From: DASRCB01 sp035653295
GTDB lineage: Bacteria > Acidobacteriota > Terriglobia > Bryobacterales > Bryobacteraceae
Length of the DNA: 6,254 nucleotides
Assembly (NCBI GenBank): GCA_035653295.1
Contig: DASRCB010000138.1
Coordinates: 1 to 6,254, forward strand
Direction: 5' to 3'
The notes beneath the pieces were generated by a model. It had not been told where the DNA came from. It was given only the letters and a program-made list of their open reading frames with translations, and did not search any database. Positions 6,040-6,254 of the stretch are shown piece after piece. Each line of letters opens with the position of its first letter. Positions within the stretch are counted from its first letter, which is position 1. The translations under genes were made by a program, and so were the position numbers.

Positions 6040-6254
6040 TTACGCGCTTATTTTCAATAGCTTAGCGCGTGTTTTTCGCCGTGTACCACGGCGTGTACCA
6101 AAATCCAGGCCGGCCGTGGCTGTGTCGAGCATCCGCTGGAAGGAATCCACGAACGGCGCGTAGTGCTTCTCGGTGGTCTTCAGACTGCTGTGCCCGAGGA
6201 GCAGTTGAACGGTCCGGATGTCCCGTCCTTGCTCCAGCAGCGTCACGGAAAACG
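6040..6254 (-). CDS. Tyrosine recombinase/integrase, C-terminal end (partial)
   Basis: The frame enters from the right edge (first whole codon 6252-6250) and runs leftward to TAA at 6042-6040, giving about 70 residues. The visible part reads FSVTLLEQGRDIRTVQLLLGHSS and then LKTTEKHYAPFV, the C-terminal catalytic region of phage-type tyrosine recombinases. It contains the conserved LGHSS histidine and the nucleophile tyrosine in EKHYAPFV. The first catalytic Arg, Lys and HxxR lie outside the window. A basic tail (about 35 residues after the Tyr) includes the tandem GTRRGTRR. GTG 6246 is not taken as a start because the frame stays open upstream and cuts into the conserved domain. The stop codon is 2 nt from the tRNA-Sec CCA and the gene points at the tRNA, so this is probably the integrase of an element inserted at selC. 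Confidence 0.88.
   Translation of the reverse strand, partial: FSVTLLEQGRDIRTVQLLLGHSSLKTTEKHYAPFVDSFQRMLDTATAGLDFGTRRGTRRKTRAKLLKISA
6042..6076 (+). terminator. Possible intrinsic terminator of selC
   Basis: ACGCGCT (6042-6048) and AGCGCGT (6064-6070) form a perfect 7-bp GC-rich stem. The inner segment can add TATT/AATA (6049-6052/6056-6059), leaving a 4-nt bulge. One base later comes TTTTT (6072-6076). It begins 5 nt after the tRNA CCA, a good position for ending selC transcription. The loop is larger than usual, so confidence is moderate. The site overlaps the 3' end of the converging recombinase gene. Confidence 0.45.

Larger units (their letters stand above)
6038..6254. mobile_element. 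Left end of a putative integrative element inserted at the selC 3' end
   Basis: An integrase gene abutting an intact tRNA 3' end is the standard arrangement of genomic islands and prophages that use the tRNA 3' part as attachment site. The tRNA is complete, so integration would have regenerated it. The likely att core lies within the T arm to CCA (about 6009-6037). The matching attR copy is not in the window and must lie to the right. Only the integrase end is seen, so element type, size and cargo are unknown, and it could be a remnant. Confidence 0.55.

Noticed and set aside
5802..6065. An 87-codon + strand frame spanning the tRNA
   Set aside because: It overlaps the full tRNA-Sec gene, has no RBS and no recognisable protein features.
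1..6254. CRISPR array, rRNA or IS terminal repeats
   Set aside because: No regularly spaced repeats, rRNA-like sequence or transposase with paired inverted repeats was seen on either strand.

Overview
The window is high-GC bacterial DNA with dense genes on the + strand up to about 5.8 kb, followed by a selenocysteine tRNA gene and the edge of an integrated element. The best guess for the host is Acidobacteriota of the Solibacter/Bryobacterales kind. This is inferred from gene content: an ATPase-less MacB/FtsX-type permease of the 'acidobacterial duplicated orphan permease' (ADOP) class with the characteristic N-terminal prefix, a split cobalamin-dependent acyl-CoA mutase, and an NYN-LOTUS protein. 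No marker gene proves it.

Region 1 (about 1-1046) holds a split B12-dependent acyl-CoA mutase: the C-terminal part of the large catalytic subunit, then the complete 133-aa cobalamin-binding small subunit. They would act together on methylmalonyl-CoA/succinyl-CoA or a related branched acyl-CoA. The substrate-deciding residues lie outside the window. Region 2 (1123-2990) holds two tightly packed genes: a MARF1-like predicted RNase/RNA-binding protein (NYN nuclease domain, two LOTUS/OST-HTH domains, disordered charged tail) and, 2 nt after its stop, an HD-domain phosphohydrolase.

Region 3 (about 3040-5805) is a large ADOP-type permease gene with its own promoter region and strong ribosome binding site. 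Its expected start (ATG 3088) is followed after 17 codons by an in-frame amber codon, TAG 3139-3141. The N-terminal prefix domain is therefore cut from the permease body, which stays open from ATG 3208 to 5805.

Region 4 (5806-6254) contains selC, a complete tRNA-Sec with anticodon TCA, an 8-bp acceptor stem, a 6-bp D stem, a long variable arm and encoded CCA. Converging on it from the right is the C-terminal end of a tyrosine recombinase whose stop codon lies only 2 nt past the tRNA CCA. This is the usual picture of an integrative element inserted at a tRNA 3' end; most of the element lies beyond the right edge. A hairpin followed by five T's just after the tRNA may terminate selC transcription and overlaps the recombinase 3' end.

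Gaps: 1047-1122 (76 nt) shows nothing clear beyond an alternative start. 2991-3087 holds the permease promoter and RBS. 5806-5943 holds a weak hairpin and a possible tRNA promoter.
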